Source of the DNA: Eurosta solidaginis
Taxonomy: Eukaryota > Arthropoda > Insecta > Diptera > Tephritidae
Assembly: GCF_040869045.1 (NCBI RefSeq)
Contig: NC_090319.1
Coordinates: 381,315,601-381,379,600, forward strand
Direction of reading: 5' to 3'
DNA: 64,000 bases
Shown one piece after another: positions 59,554 through 64,000 of the stretch (the first letter of the stretch is position 1; each line of letters starts with the position of its first letter). Both the position numbers and the translations under genes were made by a program. The notes beneath the pieces were generated by a model that saw only the letters and a list, made by a program, of their open reading frames with translations, was not told the origin of the DNA and did not search any database.

Positions 59554-62345
59554 TATCTTTTGTAATTACAACTGAACATTGAATACGAACCACTTGAGCC
59601 GTAGGAAATATGAGCCGATCTCTATCGGCTACGTCGAATTCACACTGTGTTTGACGTGACGTTTCCGGTGCCAAGGGGAAGATGAGAGACGAAAGGGTGG
59701 CGGTGGACTACAAGAACACGTTATTGGGGAAAAGGAGAAGGGGGGTTTTCAACCCATCATCTCAGAATCTTGCCTACAGGTGGATTGATGGATCTAAAGG
59801 TTGTATCCCTCAACAACCGCGGCTGGATGCGGATAGTTCTGTCCTTTCCCTTTGACATAGTCTTTGTACACAGGACGCCTGCATGTGAAATATGGTTTTC
59901 AGAAAAGAAATATTCTGTGTTTTTCATGCGCGAGGGAGATAAGCCAGCAACATGCCTTAAAGTAAAATTTAATTACAATGCACCCTTGTTTTTAATCACA
60001 GCTCTTCGCATCTGAAAACATTTTCGTAAGGGGTAGCTGGCGGATCCAGCAGAACTTGGTAGAAGAGTAGCAAATCCATAAATAATCTGCTTAGCTGCGA
60101 TGCCATGTTAACACACTCTCTTTTTCTCATTGTAATCCAAGGAGGATGAATGGGCAAAAAATCTTTAAACTGGAGTGCAGTAAGATGGGTAACCATTCCA
60201 TACAAATAATTTCATCAGTGAAGAAACTTAAGGCTAATAGTGGACACCAGGTATGAGTAACTTAGGATGTTGCAAAAAGCTGCTCAGAAGGCAAAAGAGA
60301 ACTGCTGGAAGAATTTGCTTGTTATTTTTATGATATACAGTCCATCTTTTTTAAAATGAGACGGTAGATTACTGGCAACATGCTCGCCAGAAATATGGGA
60401 GCTGTTTGGAAAATGCACTACCCACCAAAACTACAGCCAAATTGAATGGAAGAGTGTGCCGCAGCATTACCCTCTTTTAGACAATCAAGGGGTTTTCACT
60501 ATGAAAATTCCCAGGCTTGGACGGAACCTTCACACGACGATACGAAAAACATACTCACTGCTGATTTCTTAGTTGTAATATATATTTATGGTATGTACTT
60601 GACTATATAATGTTCCTATAATCTGGAGAGGTGATCGGTGACTAGTCGGGCGATCTTCGTTTCAAAGGTCAAATGAAGTCATGAAAGGCGTTATTTTTTT
60701 ATCTTCTTTTTATGCTCATGGAAGATTACTAGAAGTTTACGTTCGCAATAGGTTGGATACCTCGGAGCTTCCACCCAATGGAAGGCTGTAACTCAGACCT
60801 GTTCTGCAATAGGATTCACATGCATATGTTTTTCTCAATTAAAACCAAATAAGCACTTTGTTTCATCAAAAACCGTTCAATTACACGCAAACAAAGCCGT
60901 ACCAAATGAAATACGGGTATTGGTGTGTAAACGCTTAGTTCGTAAAAAAAGGAGTGTTACACACACACACAAATATACAAATAAAACGAATATATGCAAG
61001 TTAAAAAGACTATTAATAAAGTCAAATATGAAAAAAGCTCTTTAAGAAGAACAAGTTGCAGTTCTAATCTCGTATACAGAATTTAGCATGTCAACAATGA
61101 TATCAAACATAAAAACTCATAAAGCAAACAAATTTACGATCAATCTGCAATGTAAATACATGCGCCTACATACTTATTTGGTCATAAATTTTAAATTTTA
61201 TTAATAGGTAAAATCAACATTAATCTGTAAATCTGCTACTAGGCAATATTTTGTCATTTAATACCAAAATTCATTTTACCATTAATTCCTTTGACTTGAT
61301 GCATATGCAATTACTTACATACCAACATATAAGCAACATATGCCAATAATAAATACATACAATACATACATATGTAGTGCTTGTGTTTATGCTACAGATA
61401 AACGATAAAAGTGCGCAGACAAATTAAAAATAAAAATTCTTGTTATCGTTTACGAGAGATCAGCTTGTTTCTCCTCTCTCAATTCTTTTACTTATCTTTC
61501 TAAGCAACAAATACAGCAGCGCTGCTAACAACAGCAACAAATCAAAAGCAAAAAAATTGCAACCAATACTATTTGATATCAGACGAAATACATATAGCAA
61601 CAACAAGTGTACTACCACATTCTCCACTCCTCCTTCAGCACAACAAAACACTTGTTTGTCATATATGAGAATTTATTTAATAATTTGACAAATCTGTATT
61701 AGGAACTGGAATGTTGCAGTCGCATGTTCATTGTTGTTGCTACCGCTGCTACTGCTGGTGTAACAAGTTGCCAACAAGCTATAGAGCAATCGAAAAACTG
61801 GATTGAATGTTGAAAATAAGAGTAGCTGAAAAGAATTTAATAAATTTGTAGATTTTCAACAAATGTTGCAGCAACATTCATGTGTCTACTGCTGCTGCAA
61901 CAACTGCCGCTGCATGTAACTTCAATTTGCACATCCATGTTGTGGCATATGTTAATCGCTGTGTACGCCAATCAATGATGGCAATAAATTTTCAAACACC
62001 TTGCTACTCACAATGCGCTTTGGGGTGCTCGAGTGGGCCAATGAGACGACCGATGCAATCGGTGTGATCAGTTCTGTTGTAGCTTTTTGTAGTTGAAATG
62101 GTGTATGTATAGTTGACGCGTACTCAGTGCTGCCCACATGCCGCTCATAATGCGCTAAACGTAGATTAAAACTAGTTTTTAAAAGAGTTCGTGATGTCAT
62201 ACCGATCTCTCGATTAAGATTCGGACGATTGAAAAATTTAATAACAACAGAGAAGGTTTTTAGTAAAATTTAGTGAACTAAAGAAATACTGAAACCTGTT
62301 GCTAAATCAAGTGACTATACAGCATTTGGTAGACTACAGAGAATC
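59554..62345. other. Unassigned 2.8-kb stretch
   Basis: No gene or element recognised. An AC microsatellite lies near 60959-60972. About 59640-60060 is less AT-rich and holds an 81-codon ORF with no known motif. Confidence 0.4.
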
Positions 62346-63790
62346 TAAATCCCAGTAACAAAACTCAAAAAAAGTACTCGGTTCCAATGTAAACCCGTTT
62401 CGAAAAATTTTAACTGGTTACGAAATAAAACTGGTTAAAAAACTACACCGGGTTAAAAAAGACCCGGTCCCAAAAATAACAGGTTCGAAAAAGTAACCGG
62501 TTCAAAAAAGCAGCCGACTCTAAAAAATAAGCCCGTTCCACAATAAAACCGGTTCGAAAAATATTATCCAGTTCCAAAAATATTAACCGGTTACGAAAAC
62601 AAACTTGTTAAAAAACAACGCCGGGTTAAAAAAGGCCCGGTTCCAAAAATAACAGGTTCGAAAAAGTAACTTGTTCAAAAATGCAGCCGACTTTAAAAAT
62701 ATCAGCCCGTTTCAAAATAAAACCGGTTCGAAAAATATTATCCGGTTCCAAAATAAAACCGGTTAAAAAAATCTTATCCAGTTCTAAGATAGAATAAAAA
62801 ATTGCGGTTTCAAAATTAAAACAGTTAAAAACAATTAACCGATTGCAAAATTAATGAAGCCGGTTCAAAGATGTACCGGTACAAAAAAGTAACCATTTCC
62901 AAAATAAAACCGGCACAAAACAGTAACTGATTCAACAAAACACTTCCAATTATATTAAAAGTTTCATATAGTAGATAGATAACCGGTTTGAGTAAAGGTG
63001 CAGGTTCAGCTTGCAAATAGGTACCAAGAATAGCCCCCACAGTGCTAGTAAAAAGTATTTTGAAAAGCTACTGGTTTGAAAATTTCACCTCTTTCAATTA
63101 AGCAAGTAGTTACAAAAAGTAACAGTTTACAAACAAAGTAGTTTGTTATAAAAACATAACTGGTTACAAAAAAGGACATTGTTACAAAAGGTCATTGAAA
63201 TATTAATGGTTTCAAAAATTTTACTGGCTAAGAAAAGGTTACTGCTTACAAAAAATTAACTCACTTCAAAAAGGTTATTGATAAGCATGTTACAAAAATG
63301 AAACTGGTTACAAAGAAAGTAAATGATTACACAAAATTAATTGGCTACAAAAAAGTTAATGATTACAAAAAATAACTGATTGGAAAAAATTAACTGGTTA
63401 AAAACAAGTGATTGGTTACAACAAAAGCAAATGGTGACAAAATGCAGGAGGCTAGAAAAAGTACAGGATACAAAAAAGTAACAGGTTACAAGAAAATAAA
63501 TAGGTAGTCGTTAAAAAGTACGTAATATTAAAAATTATTGATACCAAATATGGTAACGGCTTTCAATACATAAGTAACCATTAATGGTTACGGTAAAAAA
63601 CCGGCTTAGAAAAGTAACCAGCTCCCAAAACTTAACCGGTATGAAAAAAGTAATCGGTGGAAAAAAATATCGGTTTCAAAAAAGTTATAAGCTCTAAAAA
63701 TATTTATCTATATAAAAAATCGATTAAAAACCAAATTATTAGTTTCAAAAAACTTATCGGTTCTAAAAAATGTATCAATTTCAGACAAGT
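62346..63790 (+). repeat. Degenerate CCGGTTCAAAAA array with higher-order period
   Basis: Units of about 14-18 bases built on RCCGGTT, a short A run and GTAAC fill 1.4 kb, drifting to ACTGGTTACAAAAA toward the right. In the left part a block of about 177 bases is repeated: the GGTTACGAAA ... GGGTTAAAAAAG ... AACAGGTTCGAAAAAGTAAC ... GCAGCCGACT series starts near 62411 and again near 62588. Confidence 0.9.
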
Positions 63791-64000
63791 TACCGATAGC
63801 AAAGCAAGTTCCTTCAGTACTCAATTCATTCCTCTGAATGCTACAGAGCAGATGTCAGGAACAAATAGCCTGATATCGGCAATCTGAACAGTTGGCAGCG
63901 CCACGTGGTAGGGCACTGTTCTTCGCTAACAGCACCATTGTATGCAAGGCCGCACATACCGCACATACCAGTCATACGCATACTTGCACATTTGTACCAC
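63791..64000. other. Unassigned end of window
   Basis: No feature recognised. Confidence 0.5.

Overview
This window is AT-rich, repeat-dense eukaryotic DNA. I found no host protein-coding exon, rRNA gene or convincing functional tRNA gene. Long poly-A/T runs, fly-type LINE fragments, a tRNA-derived SINE, foldback MITEs and a dispersed element with GGGCGTGG motifs point to a higher dipteran. I favour a tephritid-type fruit fly, but that is recognition from memory and not an alignment. The window is most likely intergenic or the inside of a very large intron.

Layout. 1-3250 is a full-length copy of a dispersed non-coding element (called family 1 here), expanded inside by about 13 copies of a 130-bp unit. 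3250-10440 is mostly unassigned, with A-rich DNA, an ATC microsatellite and a small foldback. 10480-11290 joins a LINE scrap to a family 1 end inside a 230-bp tandem duplication. 12190-13395 is a decayed LINE 3' part with an RNase H domain. 13741-15065 is another family 1 copy, split by a MITE with a 9-bp target-site duplication. 16700-23530 carries a Tc1/mariner-like end and three degenerate hexanucleotide arrays, one of which hosts a 187-bp MITE. 26940-28350 is a 1.4-kb pyrimidine tract. 30046-31716 is an intact minus-strand family 1 copy. 32830-34690 and 38886-39131 hold a tRNA-derived SINE with target duplications and several LINE 3' ends. 36179-36632 is a mosaic of inverted repeats. 40101-42064 has Tc1/mariner-like ends enclosing a 220-bp hAT-like palindrome, a 118-bp tandem array and a 440-bp foldback. 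44121-49725 holds three more family 1 copies, a LINE reverse transcriptase with one in-frame stop, and an ACTTTA hexamer array. 50490-51870 is an AAATA-rich tract containing a restriction-like-endonuclease LINE 3' end. 52990-59553 has a SINE head, two ancient degenerate tandem blocks, another short family 1 copy and a palindromic MITE. 62350-63790 is a CCGGTT-based array with a higher-order period.

Nothing here works as a pathway or operon. The coding-looking pieces (RT, RNase H, endonuclease, zinc-knuckle ends) are dead LINE fragments. The organising theme is nested insertion and tandem expansion: elements sit inside elements, and copies of family 1 have generated their own internal minisatellites of different unit lengths (130, 230 and about 307 bp). 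All family calls rest on reading the sequence directly. No database search was possible.
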